From the NCBI GenBank assembly GCA_016794345.1, contig JAEUKE010000263.1, positions 1 through 64,000 on the forward strand: a stretch of DNA of 64,000 bases, read 5' to 3'. Source of the stretch: Myxococcales bacterium (GTDB taxonomy: Bacteria; Myxococcota_A; Polyangia; Polyangiales; Polyangiaceae). Both the position numbers and the translations under genes were made by a program. Shown here one piece after another: positions 11,726 to 19,849 of the stretch. Numbering within the stretch: position 1 is the stretch's first letter; every line of letters starts with the position of its first letter. Below the pieces are notes generated by a model. That model was not told the origin of the DNA, did not search any database, and saw only the letters and a list, made by a program, of their open reading frames with translations.

Positions 11726-12252
11726 GAGCGAGGTCCTTGCGGGTCGGGATCGGTCGCCGTGCGCTCGCCGAGGTAGTCCGCGAGCGCCCGAGAGATCTTG
11801 CGCAGGTCGCGATCCAAGAGCTCCTCGGCGTCCCGGCCCGGATCCGCTCGCGTGGAGCTCTCCACTCGCAGGACGTCGACCACCGTCCCGTCGCGGCGCT
11901 CGATGTCGACGCGCATCACGATCCGCGAGGCGCGCGCGCGCAGGAGTGAGGCGCCTCCGGGATCCAGCGCCTCGATGCGGGGCCGGATGAGGAAGTCGGC
12001 GGTCCCGACGTCGCGGTGCACGAAGAGGCTGCTCGAACGCGCCTTGGCGCGGAGGTAGGCGGCGAAGGTGTCGCAGACCCTGCCTTCGTCGAGGGAGGCA
12101 GCAGCTCTGCCCTCCATCGGACCTTGCACCGGCAGCACGGCGAACTCGGTCGCGCCGCGGATCGGGTTCGAGGGCTCCTGGTGAACGACGGTCAGCGGAG
12201 ACGCCGCACAGGCCGTCGAGGCGAGCGCCACGACCATGAGAAGGCAACGCAT
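11722..12252 (-). CDS. Small lipoprotein, paralogous family member 2, first in operon
   Basis: 176-residue predicted lipoprotein heading the three-gene operon. Signal peptide MRCLLMVVALASTAC (lipobox STAC). Family features: PLTVVHQEPSN, TEFAVLPVQ, DFLIRPRIEALDPGG, a VDVLRVESSTRAD strand and DLRKISRALADYLGER. The first 12 mature residues (xxTVxxQEPSN) nearly match the copy at 7982-8545. A very strong ribosome binding site (AAGGAGGAGG) precedes the ATG at 12252; a GTG one codon earlier is an alternative. The upstream 190 bases are a divergent control region with the next plus-strand gene. Confidence 0.8.
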   Translation of the reverse strand: MRCLLMVVALASTACAASPLTVVHQEPSNPIRGATEFAVLPVQGPMEGRAAASLDEGRVCDTFAAYLRAKARSSSLFVHRDVGTADFLIRPRIEALDPGGASLLRARASRIVMRVDIERRDGTVVDVLRVESSTRADPGRDAEELLDRDLRKISRALADYLGERTATDPDPQGPRS

Positions 12253-12444
12253 CACTCCTCCTCCTTCCGAGAGCTAGAGTGGGCGCGGCGATCGGTTTCG
12301 TCATGTCGAAACTTTACGCGTAACGATTCGAGCATCCTGAAGCGGCGGCTTGAGCGGGCGACGCGCCGTCGCTGCTGCCTGGCCGAATCGTGTGGAATGA
12401 TTATTCGACTGGAACGTGGTCTCGGAAGGCGCATCTTCCCTCCG

Positions 12445-13020
12445 ATGAGTCTGCGCGCCCCTCGCGTGGCCGAGCCACTCGTGCCCACCTCGAGCGAACA
12501 TTGCCTCCTGTGCGGCTCGAACGTCGGCTCGGTGACCCGTCCGCAGATGGCGACCCGCTGGACTTGTGAGGGAAATTGGGGCTCGGAGGCATGGGACCCG
12601 ATGCGTCCAGGGGTCGTGCTGACGGTGCTCGTCTGCGACGCGTGCCTCACGACGAACGCAGCCCGGGTCTCGTTCCACGACAGCTCCACCGGTCTCACGC
12701 GACGATGGAACGTCCGCTCGGACCCGCCGCCGACCTGCGTCGTGGGGATCCTGGCGCGACCGCCGATCGAGTGGCGTCTTGTCCCGATGGTCGGGTGCCT
12801 CGTCGCCCGGTGTGAGCCGCTGGGGCTCACCGCTTGTGCCAAGACCGCAGGTGCGCTGAGCGAAGCCATCAACCGCGAGCTCGTCGATCTGTTCCTCGCC
12901 CTGGAGCGCGAGGGGCGGCTCGACGCGTATGCGGCCGAGCGAGGGTGGACGGTCGTGCGACACGCCAGCGGGGAGCCCATCGAGCTCGACGTCCCGTGGC
13001 GGCTCGTTCGCGAGCCCTGA
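12445..13020 (+). CDS. Hypothetical protein with two CxxC pairs
   Basis: 191-residue protein, no signal peptide. CLLCGS near residue 16 and CDACL near residue 65 form two CxxC pairs that could bind one zinc ion. Several further Cys and Trp residues follow (RWTCEGNWGSEAWD). The C-terminal 60 residues look helical. The frame is open far upstream; ATG 12445 is chosen because it precedes the ordered part, with ATG 12397 as an alternative; neither has a convincing ribosome binding site. The gene is divergent from the lipoprotein operon. No family recognised. Confidence 0.55.
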   Translation: MSLRAPRVAEPLVPTSSEHCLLCGSNVGSVTRPQMATRWTCEGNWGSEAWDPMRPGVVLTVLVCDACLTTNAARVSFHDSSTGLTRRWNVRSDPPPTCVVGILARPPIEWRLVPMVGCLVARCEPLGLTACAKTAGALSEAINRELVDLFLALEREGRLDAYAAERGWTVVRHASGEPIELDVPWRLVREP

Positions 13021-13079
13021 GGGCGTGCGGCTCGCTGGCGCCCCAGGCCGAGCTCGGGTAACGAGTGGCCAGCGCACAG

Positions 13080-13988
13080 ATGAGACTCACCTCCGCCCTG
13101 CTGTTCTTGACGCTGTCGACCTCGGCCGGCGCGTGTGCGTCCACCTCGCAGGCGCCGAAGACGCTCACCTACACGGAGGACGCCCGCCGCGCCTACGAGG
13201 AGGCCATGACGGCCTTCCGCGCGAAGGACTGGGAAGGCTCCCGGCCGCTCTTCCAGGAGGTGAAGAAGAACTTTCCCCAGAGCCGCTACGCGCGCCTCGC
13301 CGAGCTGCGCCTGGCCGATATCGACTTCGCGCAGGAGAAGTACACGGACGCCATCGGCGCCTACCGCGCCTTCGCGCAGACGTACCGCACCGACAAGGAG
13401 GCGGAGTACGCGCGCTACCGCCTGTCCAAGGCGCTGTTCTTCGATATCAGCGACACGATCCTCCAGCCCCCGGCGGAGGAGCGCGACCAGGCGGTGACGG
13501 CCGACGCGCACCGTGAGCTCAAGGCTTTCCTCCGCGCGTTCCCGCGCACGCGGTGGCGCAAGGACGTGGAGTACATGCTGGAGGTCGTGACCGGTCGCCT
13601 CGTCCGGCACGAGCTCTACGTGGCCCGTTATTACCGCCGGCAAGACAACTTCGACGCGACCATCGCCCGCATCGACTACGCCCTCAAGACGTACCCCAAC
13701 TCGGGCCTCGATCCCGAGGCGCTCGTCCTCAAGGGCGAGACGCTCATGATGATGAACCGCAAGAAGGAGGCGAAGGTCGTCTTCGAGAGCGTCATCAAGG
13801 ACTGGGGTGGGCCGTTTGCGGTCACCGCGCGGGAGTTCCTGGAGGAGCTGAAGACGCCTTCGCAGGATCCGCCCGACATCCGCCGGCCGGCCGACCCGGG
13901 CGTCCCCGAGAAGAAAAAAGAAGACCCAGCGAAGGCGAAGACGCCGGCGCCGAAGGCGCCGCCGCCGGCCGGACCGGGCGCGGAGTGA
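13080..13988 (+). CDS. bamD: BamD-like outer membrane assembly lipoprotein
   Basis: 302-residue lipoprotein of the BamD/YfiO type, a TPR protein of the beta-barrel assembly machinery. Signal peptide MRLTSALLFLTLSTSAGAC (lipobox AGAC). TPR-like repeats run from residue 35 to about 255: YEEAMTAFRAKDWEGSRPLF, AELRLADIDFAQEKYTDAIG, and a final ATIARIDYALKTYPNSGLDP unit. Typical BamD is about 240-250 residues; the surplus is a disordered Pro/Lys/Ala C-terminal tail. ATG 13080 is chosen for its signal peptide; a GTG at 13065 in frame is possible. The stop codon overlaps the start of the next gene (GTGA), implying coupled translation. Confidence 0.82.
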   Translation: MRLTSALLFLTLSTSAGACASTSQAPKTLTYTEDARRAYEEAMTAFRAKDWEGSRPLFQEVKKNFPQSRYARLAELRLADIDFAQEKYTDAIGAYRAFAQTYRTDKEAEYARYRLSKALFFDISDTILQPPAEERDQAVTADAHRELKAFLRAFPRTRWRKDVEYMLEVVTGRLVRHELYVARYYRRQDNFDATIARIDYALKTYPNSGLDPEALVLKGETLMMMNRKKEAKVVFESVIKDWGGPFAVTAREFLEELKTPSQDPPDIRRPADPGVPEKKKEDPAKAKTPAPKAPPPAGPGAE

Positions 13989-14281
13989 GCGGCGTCACCG
14001 GCCGTCCGGAGCACGGCCTGCGCGTCGAGATCGTGCTCGACGAGGCGGCGAGCACGCCCGAGCGCGCCGTCTACCGCGGTGCGCTCCACGAGCCCGATCG
14101 CTCGCGGCAACTCGAGGCCGTGGCCACGGCACGCGGCGTCGAGCTGACCCTCGACCCCAACGATGACGCGCTCGTCAGGGTCATCGCGCCGCTCGTCCGC
14201 GCCGCCACAAAGGCCGAGTTGGTGCAGGGGGACCCGCCGCCTCGCAAGATCGTCCGGTGGCGACCCCGGGCCGACGGCTGA
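13985..14281 (+). CDS. Small hypothetical protein coupled to bamD
   Basis: 98-residue protein starting with GTG at 13985, overlapping the bamD-like stop codon by four bases. Alternating beta/alpha pattern: RVEIVLDEA, then RAVYRGAL, then a helix ending VRVIAPLVRAATKAELV. No signal peptide, cysteines or membrane helix, so it is probably cytoplasmic. The pattern and the position after a cell-envelope gene do not suggest a specific job. Not recognised; the tight overlap and the coding-like composition support it being a real gene. Confidence 0.6.
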   Translation: MSGVTGRPEHGLRVEIVLDEAASTPERAVYRGALHEPDRSRQLEAVATARGVELTLDPNDDALVRVIAPLVRAATKAELVQGDPPPRKIVRWRPRADG

Positions 14282-14430
14282 TCGGCCAGCGCGGCGTCTC
14301 GCGCCGAGACCGCCGAGACGCTCGAGCGCCGTAGGCGGCTCGCCGGAGAGCCCCGGTCCGCGGACCCGACCGGCGCCGGCGTGAAAATCAGCCTCGCGCC
14401 GGGTGGCCCGGCGGTTGCTCGGCCGGGAGC

Positions 14431-14919
14431 ATGGGCAGGCTCCACCGTCTCGGCTTGGTCTCGTTGCCGCTCCTCTGGGCGCTCTCGTCCGCCTGCAGCA
14501 TCGTCCCGGGGCACCGCGGGGGCGGGAAGAAGGAGCTCGGCGTGGGGCTGCTGGCGGCCGTGGCCGGCGCTTATTTCGCCGTGGAGGCACGGGAGATGTT
14601 CTTCGGTCCGGGCGCCGACGCGTCGGCTCCGGAGGAGGAGGAGCTCTCGCTGCTCGCGCCGGGGTTCGTCCTCCCGGGCGGCGGGCACATCCGCGTGGAG
14701 CGCGACCGCGAGACGATCTACGAGATCACCTACGAACGCGACCCGGTCGCCGTGCTCACCGAGTTCCACGCCCACCTCGAGGCGAGGGGCTGGGCGAGCG
14801 CCCAGATCAAGGAGTCGAAGTCCCTCGCGTTCCGGGTCAAGCGAGGGCGAACGACGGTGCTCGTCCTCTTCAGCAAGGACGAGCAGAACCGCCTCGTCAT
14901 CTCCGCGATGCGTGGCTGA
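14431..14919 (+). CDS. Hypothetical lipoprotein
   Basis: 162-residue protein with a signal peptide ending in a lipobox-like LSSAC (residues 18-22). After it, GLLAAVAGAYFAVEA could be a second hydrophobic helix. The rest contains a beta-rich module (FVLPGGGHIRVERDRETIYE) followed by AVLTEFHAHLEARGWAS and a closing strand pair TTVLVLFSKDEQNRLVISAM, a pattern seen in small periplasmic domains. The 149 bases before it hold no gene; I see only a weak GC-rich dyad. It ends 29 bases from the facing aconitase-family gene. Function unknown. Confidence 0.65.
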   Translation: MGRLHRLGLVSLPLLWALSSACSIVPGHRGGGKKELGVGLLAAVAGAYFAVEAREMFFGPGADASAPEEEELSLLAPGFVLPGGGHIRVERDRETIYEITYERDPVAVLTEFHAHLEARGWASAQIKESKSLAFRVKRGRTTVLVLFSKDEQNRLVISAMRG

Positions 14920-14948
14920 ATGCGTGGCGGAGTCCGGGCCGACCCGAG

Positions 14949-16757
14949 CTACTTGGTCTTCGCGGGCACGCCGCGCAGGCCACCCGCCTGGAGCCACGAA
15001 GACTCCACGCCGCGCGGGAGCGCCGTGAGTGGGACCTTGCCCTTGGGGGTCGTGGCCGCCGCGCCCTCCGCCCACTTCGACGGGGGCGGGAGGCCGAGCG
15101 TCTTCTGCCCGCGGAGCGACTTCATGCCGGCGTCGTCCACGCCGAAGCAGACGATCCCCTCCGCCGCCAGGGCGCTCGTCGCTTGGCTGGGGACGAACGA
15201 GGCGATGATCGCGCGCACGGCCTCCCGGCGTAGCGGCTGCTCGTAGATGGCGCGCGCCTCGGCGTCCGTCAGGAGCAGGACGAAACCGTCGCCGCTCGGC
15301 TTCTTGCCGGCTGTGTCGAGGCCCTCGACGACCTCGAGGCTCAGCGGCTCCTTGATCGGCTGGAGGGCAGGGGCGACCGGCGCCTTCTTCGTGCCGGCCG
15401 CGTCGCCCTTCTTGTCGCGCAGGACGAGCACGTCATCCGTCGGGAGGACCCGCGGGACGGTGACCCGGACCGGACGCTTGAAGCTCCGAGGATCGCCCAC
15501 GGTCCCCGTGGCGACGGCGTAGGCGAGGGTCTCGGCCGAGGCGATGACGAACCGGCCCGACCCGGGGACGAGCGGCTCGGGATCTGCGGTGCGGAGAGAG
15601 ACCGCGCCATCGGGGGGCGGGTAGACCTCCGAGGTGACCACGCGGCTGTCGGGCTCGATGATGCGGGCGCCGGTCGCCACGAGGTCCACGAGCGCACCTT
15701 GCTGGGCCAACACCTCCAGCACCTGTCGGGATGGCGGCGAGACGAGGAGATCCAGGCGGGACGGGACGCGCTTGGACTTGAGGAGGGCCGCGGCCGCGAG
15801 CATGTCGCGGAGCGTCGCGCCGCTGTCGCCGCCCAGCACGACCTGGCCCACGGGCTTGCCCGCGAGATCGCCTACCCGCCGGACGTTGCCGTCCTCGTCC
15901 ATGAGGAGCGGATCGACGGTCGCGAGATCGATGCCCACGACCTCCTCGCAGGGAGCGCCGGGGTCGGGGACGATCGCGCGGTGCGCCTTGCTTCGGCGCT
16001 GGTCGCGGAGAAAGCCCTCCGTCTTCTCGTCGGAGACGAACATGGCGGCCGCCGCGCCGATCTGGGGCGCGATGCCGGCCAGGACGCTGCGCTCCTGCAC
16101 GGACAGGAGGCGCACGCTGGGCCCGGCGAACTCGAGGACGACCGGCGCCGCGTGCTCCTTTTCGATGCGTCGGACGACCTCGTCGAGGCCCTTTCGGAGC
16201 AGCTCGAGCGCGACGTCACGGGCGCAAATGAACGGCCGGACCCGCCCCGAGAGGTGGATCTGCACGCTGCGCGGGGGCCGAAGCCAGACGCTGCCGGTCG
16301 CGAGCGCCTGGCCGAGGATGGCAGGCGACACGACCAGAGAGAGCATGCCCACCCCGCCGACCGTGGCGAGGCGGGGGTCGTCCGTCAGGCAGAGGCGGGC
16401 GGGGGCGGCGAAGCGCTCGAGGTGGACCGGGCCAGGAAAGCCGATGCCGGGGCGGGCGATCTGGATGTTGAACGAGGGAAGCTCCGGGGGGGTGGAGCCC
16501 GGGCCGCGATCCTCCGTATCGCGGAGCGAGGCACGGTTCGTAACGCAGGTGCCGTCGTAGGCGACCGCGACCTCGACCGTCGTCTTCTTCAGCCCGAGCG
16601 CGGTCGCCTCGGCCAGCGCCCGCGCGGGGGCGCGGGAGAGCACGACCTGATCGACCTTCACCTGGACGAGGTCTCCGCGAAGCTGCGGATCGTTGCACCG
16701 CCCCGCCAGGATTTTCTGGGGCATCGTGCGGGGCGGGTCCCCGGCTCGTGCGCGCAT
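14949..16757 (-). CDS. Aconitase/LeuC-family protein lacking the catalytic residues
   Basis: About 602 residues, collinear with the aconitase/isopropylmalate isomerase large subunit. Recognisable family blocks: KILAGRC and VKVDQVVLSRAPARAL at the N-terminus, an ATGSVWLRPPRSVQIHLSG block, ARDVALELLRK, VVLEFAGPSVRLLSVQERSVL, GAAAAMFVSDEKTEGFLR, and VVLGGDSGATLRDMLAAAALL. The active-site signatures are replaced: TDSHT is TDDPRL (near residue 124), GSCTNG is GGDSGA (near 308), and the GCGPC cysteine pair is absent (IIEPDSRV, near 362). All three Fe-S cysteine ligands are therefore lost, so it cannot be an ordinary dehydratase. The start is chosen at ATG 16757, with GAGGA upstream; ATG 16724 is an alternative. 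Confidence 0.75.
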   Translation of the reverse strand: MRARAGDPPRTMPQKILAGRCNDPQLRGDLVQVKVDQVVLSRAPARALAEATALGLKKTTVEVAVAYDGTCVTNRASLRDTEDRGPGSTPPELPSFNIQIARPGIGFPGPVHLERFAAPARLCLTDDPRLATVGGVGMLSLVVSPAILGQALATGSVWLRPPRSVQIHLSGRVRPFICARDVALELLRKGLDEVVRRIEKEHAAPVVLEFAGPSVRLLSVQERSVLAGIAPQIGAAAAMFVSDEKTEGFLRDQRRSKAHRAIVPDPGAPCEEVVGIDLATVDPLLMDEDGNVRRVGDLAGKPVGQVVLGGDSGATLRDMLAAAALLKSKRVPSRLDLLVSPPSRQVLEVLAQQGALVDLVATGARIIEPDSRVVTSEVYPPPDGAVSLRTADPEPLVPGSGRFVIASAETLAYAVATGTVGDPRSFKRPVRVTVPRVLPTDDVLVLRDKKGDAAGTKKAPVAPALQPIKEPLSLEVVEGLDTAGKKPSGDGFVLLLTDAEARAIYEQPLRREAVRAIIASFVPSQATSALAAEGIVCFGVDDAGMKSLRGQKTLGLPPPSKWAEGAAATTPKGKVPLTALPRGVESSWLQAGGLRGVPAKTK

Positions 16758-16986
16758 GTTCGAGCTGTCCTCTTGGAAGCTCCGAGCGCGGTTGCCGCGC
16801 CCCGAGCGATGTGCTTGGGCCGCCCTTGGCCCACGCGGCAACGGAAGTTAGCCGTTCGCCCCGAGAAGGGTCAAGGCGTCCGAACAGTCGCCCCCGCTGA
16901 GACAATCCCTCGGCTGTCTCCCGGACGCAAGACTCTCGGTGAAAGTCTTTACCACCGGGCCGGAGGGCCGTTAGAGTTCGAGGTCA

Positions 16987-17352
16987 ATGTTCCAGGCCCT
17001 GCTCAAAGAGGTCGTCGACGGCATCGACGGTGGGCTCGCGACCCTCGTCATGGACTACGAAGGCATCGCGGTCGACAGCTACACCAAGCCGAACCCGCCG
17101 GTGTCGTTCGACATCCAGACGGTCGGCGCCGAGTACAGCGTCGTCGTGAAGTCGATCCAGCGAGCGAGCGAGATGCTGGAGTCGGGGGAGCCGAAGGAGG
17201 TGACCATCCAGGCGGACAAGGTCACGACCCTCATCCGCGTCGTGAACGACACGTATTTCGTGGCCTTCACGCTCCTGCCCGACGCGAACCTGGGCAAGGC
17301 CCGGTTCCTCCTCCGCACCCGCGTCCCCGCGCTCCTGAAGGAGCTTGCGTAA
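16987..17352 (+). CDS. Roadblock/LC7 domain protein
   Basis: 121-residue single-domain protein of the Roadblock/LC7 (MglB-like) fold. The typical start (MFQALLKEVVDGIDGGLATLVMD), the YEGIAVDSY strand turn, a long central helix (YSVVVKSIQRASEML) and the closing VVNDTYFVAFTLLPDANLGK strands are all visible. Members of this family regulate small Ras-like GTPases such as MglA, or act as scaffolds; no GTPase gene lies nearby. Its stop codon is 13 bases before the likely aroQ start, with a possible TTG overlap, so it probably leads the run of genes towards accB and accC. A 6-bp inverted repeat (GAGACA, TGTCTC; 16899-16920) lies upstream. Confidence 0.85.
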   Translation: MFQALLKEVVDGIDGGLATLVMDYEGIAVDSYTKPNPPVSFDIQTVGAEYSVVVKSIQRASEMLESGEPKEVTIQADKVTTLIRVVNDTYFVAFTLLPDANLGKARFLLRTRVPALLKELA

Positions 17353-17365
17353 GCCGGGCGCCGCG

Positions 17366-17815
17366 GTGCGGGTGCTCGTGCTCTCCGGCCCCAACCTCGA
17401 TCGACTGGGCAAGCGCGAGCCGCACATTTACGGTTTCGTCACGCTCGCGGAGATCCACGCCGGGCTCGAGGCCGTTGCCGCGGAGCGAGGGGCGGAGGTC
17501 GTGTGCCGGCAGTCCGCTCACGAGGGCGACCTCATCGGCTGGATCGGCGCCGCGCAGGAGGAGGGCTTCTCGGGCGTCCTCCTCAACGCCGGCTCGCTGA
17601 CGCACACCTCCATCGGTCTGCTCGACGCGGTGCGGCTCGCCGGCGTCCCCGTGGTGGAAATCCACATCTCCCAGCCCGAGGCGCGCGAGCCCTTCCGGCG
17701 GCGGTCATACGTATCACGCGCGTGTTTCGCAAAAGTCACCGGGTTCGGCGCGCTCTCGTACGAGCTCGGCCTCGTTGGCATGCTGCGTCATCTCGCGCAG
17801 AGCGGGACCGCGTAA
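17366..17815 (+). CDS. aroQ: Type II 3-dehydroquinate dehydratase
   Basis: Cytoplasmic enzyme of the shikimate pathway converting 3-dehydroquinate to 3-dehydroshikimate. The family signature LSGPNLDRLGKREPHIYG is complete, including the catalytic Arg and Tyr. The Asn of NAGSLTHTS and the His of EIHIS are present. One usual residue differs: the HLSN motif reads HISQ. About 149 residues, normal for the family. The GTG at 17366 gives the standard N-terminus (VRVLVLSGPN); a TTG at 17345, overlapping the previous stop codon, is the alternative. The next gene, accB, starts about 60 bases downstream. Confidence 0.92.
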   Translation: MRVLVLSGPNLDRLGKREPHIYGFVTLAEIHAGLEAVAAERGAEVVCRQSAHEGDLIGWIGAAQEEGFSGVLLNAGSLTHTSIGLLDAVRLAGVPVVEIHISQPEAREPFRRRSYVSRACFAKVTGFGALSYELGLVGMLRHLAQSGTA

Positions 17816-17877
17816 GCAAATTCGCGCTCCCGTGAGGATTGGCATCACCTGACGGTTTTGGTAGCGAAGGGCACCGC

Positions 17878-18381
17878 GTGAACATCGACATCGATCACTT
17901 GAAGGCGCTCGTCACCGCTCTTGCTGACGGTGGTGTCACTGAATTCGAGTTCGAGGACGAGCAGGTCAAGCTGCGCATCGCCCGCGGGACGCCGCAGCCC
18001 GTGGTGCTGGCGCAGCCTCCGGCGCCCTACGTCGCGTCCTACGGGCCGCCCAGCGTCGCGCCCATGCAGCCCGTGGACTCGAGCCTCACCGTCCCGCCGC
18101 TCTCGGTCAAGCCGGCCGCGCCGGAGGAGGACGAGGGCTCCGTCCACTACGTGACCTCGCCGTTCGTCGGCACGTTCTACCGCGCACCCTCGCCGGACGC
18201 GCCGCCGTTCGTGGAGGTCGGGTCGAAGGTGCGAGAAGGCCAGACGCTCTGCATCGTCGAGGCCATGAAGCTGATGAACGAGATCGAGGCCGACTGCGCC
18301 GGGACGATCATCGACGTCTGCGCCGAGAACGGGAAGCCCGTCGAGTTCGGTCAGCGCCTCTACAAGATCAAGGTCGGTTGA
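17878..18381 (+). CDS. accB: Biotin carboxyl carrier protein of acetyl-CoA carboxylase
   Basis: 167-residue carrier subunit of acetyl-CoA carboxylase, first committed step of fatty acid synthesis. The C-terminal biotinyl domain has the motif EAMKLMNEIEA with the biotinylated lysine, and the typical TSPFVGTFYRAPSPDAPPFV block. The N-terminal helix (NIDIDHLKALVTALADGGVT) is followed by a Pro/Ala/Val linker. The GTG at 17878 has a ribosome binding site (GAAGG) and gives the normal N-terminus; the frame is open further upstream. accC follows after 92 bases, the usual arrangement. Confidence 0.95.
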   Translation: MNIDIDHLKALVTALADGGVTEFEFEDEQVKLRIARGTPQPVVLAQPPAPYVASYGPPSVAPMQPVDSSLTVPPLSVKPAAPEEDEGSVHYVTSPFVGTFYRAPSPDAPPFVEVGSKVREGQTLCIVEAMKLMNEIEADCAGTIIDVCAENGKPVEFGQRLYKIKVG

Positions 18382-18439
18382 GCCGTGCAGCGTCCGCCTG
18401 CCGCCAGCAGGCTCTGTGCCTGCCCTTTGACCCCCCCGG

Positions 18440-18462
18440 CCCCCCTCGCGGCGCGCGGGGGG
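18440..18462 (+). other. GC hairpin covering the accC ribosome binding site
   Basis: CCCCCC (18440-18445) can pair with GGGGGG (18457-18462), with an inner CGC/GCG pairing. The G run is also the ribosome binding region of accC (GGGGGGAG upstream of the GTG at 18474). It could lower accC translation relative to accB, but that is inference. Confidence 0.35.
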
Positions 18463-18473
18463 AGTGAGGCATC

Positions 18474-19820
18474 GTGTTCAAGAAGGTCCTGATCGCGAAC
18501 CGCGGCGAGATCGCGATGCGCATCCTGCGCGCGTGCCGCATGCTCGGCATCCGCACGGTCGCCATCCACTCGCAGGCCGACGACGCCGCCTTGCATGTCC
18601 GCTTCGCCGACGAGGCCGTCTGTGTCGGTCCGCCCGAGCCGGCGAAGAGCTACCTCAACGTGCCCGCGATCATCGCCGCGGCGGAGGTCACCGGGGCGGA
18701 CGCCATCCACCCCGGCTACGGCTTCTTGTCGGAGAACGCCGCGTTCGCCGAGCTCTGCAAGAAGTGCAAGCTCACCTGGATCGGGCCCACGCCGGATGCG
18801 ATGCGCTCCTGGGGCGACAAGGTCAGCTCGCGCGAGAACGCCAAGCGCTTCGGGCTCCCGCTCCTGCCGGGCACTGGCGTCCTGAAAGACGCGGACGAGG
18901 CGCTCGCCCGCGCCAAGGAGATCGGCTTCCCGGTCATCCTCAAGGCTTCGGGCGGAGGCGGCGGGCGCGGCATGCGCATCGTCCGCAACGCGGACGAGCT
19001 GCCGCGCGCCTTCGAGACGGCGCGCCACGAGGCCACGGTCGGCTTCAAGAACCCGGACGTCTACCTCGAGCGCTTCGTGGAGGAGCCACGCCACATCGAG
19101 TTCCAGGTCCTCGCGGACGGGCACGGCGGCATCTGGACGCTCGGCGAGCGCGAGTGCTCGCTCCAGCGGCGCCACCAGAAGGTCATCGAGGAGGCGCCGA
19201 GCCCGGCGATGACGAACGAGCTGCGCCGCGACATCGGCGAGCGCATCCGCCAGGCGATCGGCGAGACGGGCTACACCTCCCTGGGGACGCTCGAGTTCCT
19301 CATGGACGAGCAGCAGAACCTCTACTTCATGGAGATGAACACGCGCGTGCAGGTCGAGCACCCCGTCACCGAGATGACGACGGGCGTCGACCTGGTGGAG
19401 ATGCAGCTCCGCGCGGCGGCCGGCGAGAAGCTGAGCCTGGCCGACACGCGCCCGTGGAGCTTCCGCGGCCACGCCATCGAGTGCCGGATCAACGCGGAGG
19501 ACCCGAAGAGCTTCGCGCCGTGGCCGGGCCTCATCACGAGCTACCACCCGCCGGGCGGCGGGGGCGTGCGCGTCGACTCCGGCGTCTACGGCGGGTTCCG
19601 TGTGCCGTCCAACTACGACGCCCTGCTCGCCAAGGTGATCGTCCACGCGCCCACGAGGCCCGAGGCCATCGTGAAGATGCAGGTCGCGCTGGACGAGTTC
19701 TTGATCGACGGGATCCGGACGAACATCCCGCTGCACCAGGCCCTCCTGCGCGAGCCCGAGGTCATCGAGGGCCGGATGAGCACCCGGACGATCGAACGCG
19801 TCGTCTCGCGCGGATTTTAG
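18474..19820 (+). CDS. accC: Biotin carboxylase subunit of acetyl-CoA carboxylase
   Basis: 448-residue ATP-grasp enzyme that carboxylates the biotin of AccB. Visible motifs: MFKKVLIANRGEIAMRILRA at the N-terminus, HPGYGFLSEN, the glycine-rich ATP loop (ASGGGGGRGMRIV), ERFVEEPRHIEFQVL, ERECSLQRRHQKVIEEAPSP, and MEMNTRVQVEHPVTEMTTG with the metal-binding Glu and Asn. Length is normal. Starts with GTG at 18474. The carboxyltransferase subunits are not in this window. The next gene starts 29 bases downstream. Confidence 0.97.
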   Translation: MFKKVLIANRGEIAMRILRACRMLGIRTVAIHSQADDAALHVRFADEAVCVGPPEPAKSYLNVPAIIAAAEVTGADAIHPGYGFLSENAAFAELCKKCKLTWIGPTPDAMRSWGDKVSSRENAKRFGLPLLPGTGVLKDADEALARAKEIGFPVILKASGGGGGRGMRIVRNADELPRAFETARHEATVGFKNPDVYLERFVEEPRHIEFQVLADGHGGIWTLGERECSLQRRHQKVIEEAPSPAMTNELRRDIGERIRQAIGETGYTSLGTLEFLMDEQQNLYFMEMNTRVQVEHPVTEMTTGVDLVEMQLRAAAGEKLSLADTRPWSFRGHAIECRINAEDPKSFAPWPGLITSYHPPGGGGVRVDSGVYGGFRVPSNYDALLAKVIVHAPTRPEAIVKMQVALDEFLIDGIRTNIPLHQALLREPEVIEGRMSTRTIERVVSRGF

Positions 19821-19849
19821 CCGTCCGCTGTGCTAGAGGACGGCCACCT

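Noticed and set aside
12253..12444. RNA gene or riboswitch in the divergent gap
   Set aside because: No convincing stem set or terminator was seen, only a promoter region of moderate A/T content.
18464..19849. Longer start for the flavoprotein fusion at 18464
   Set aside because: The upstream 462 codons overlap accC in another frame and have shadow composition; ATG 19850 gives a clean start with GAGGA upstream.
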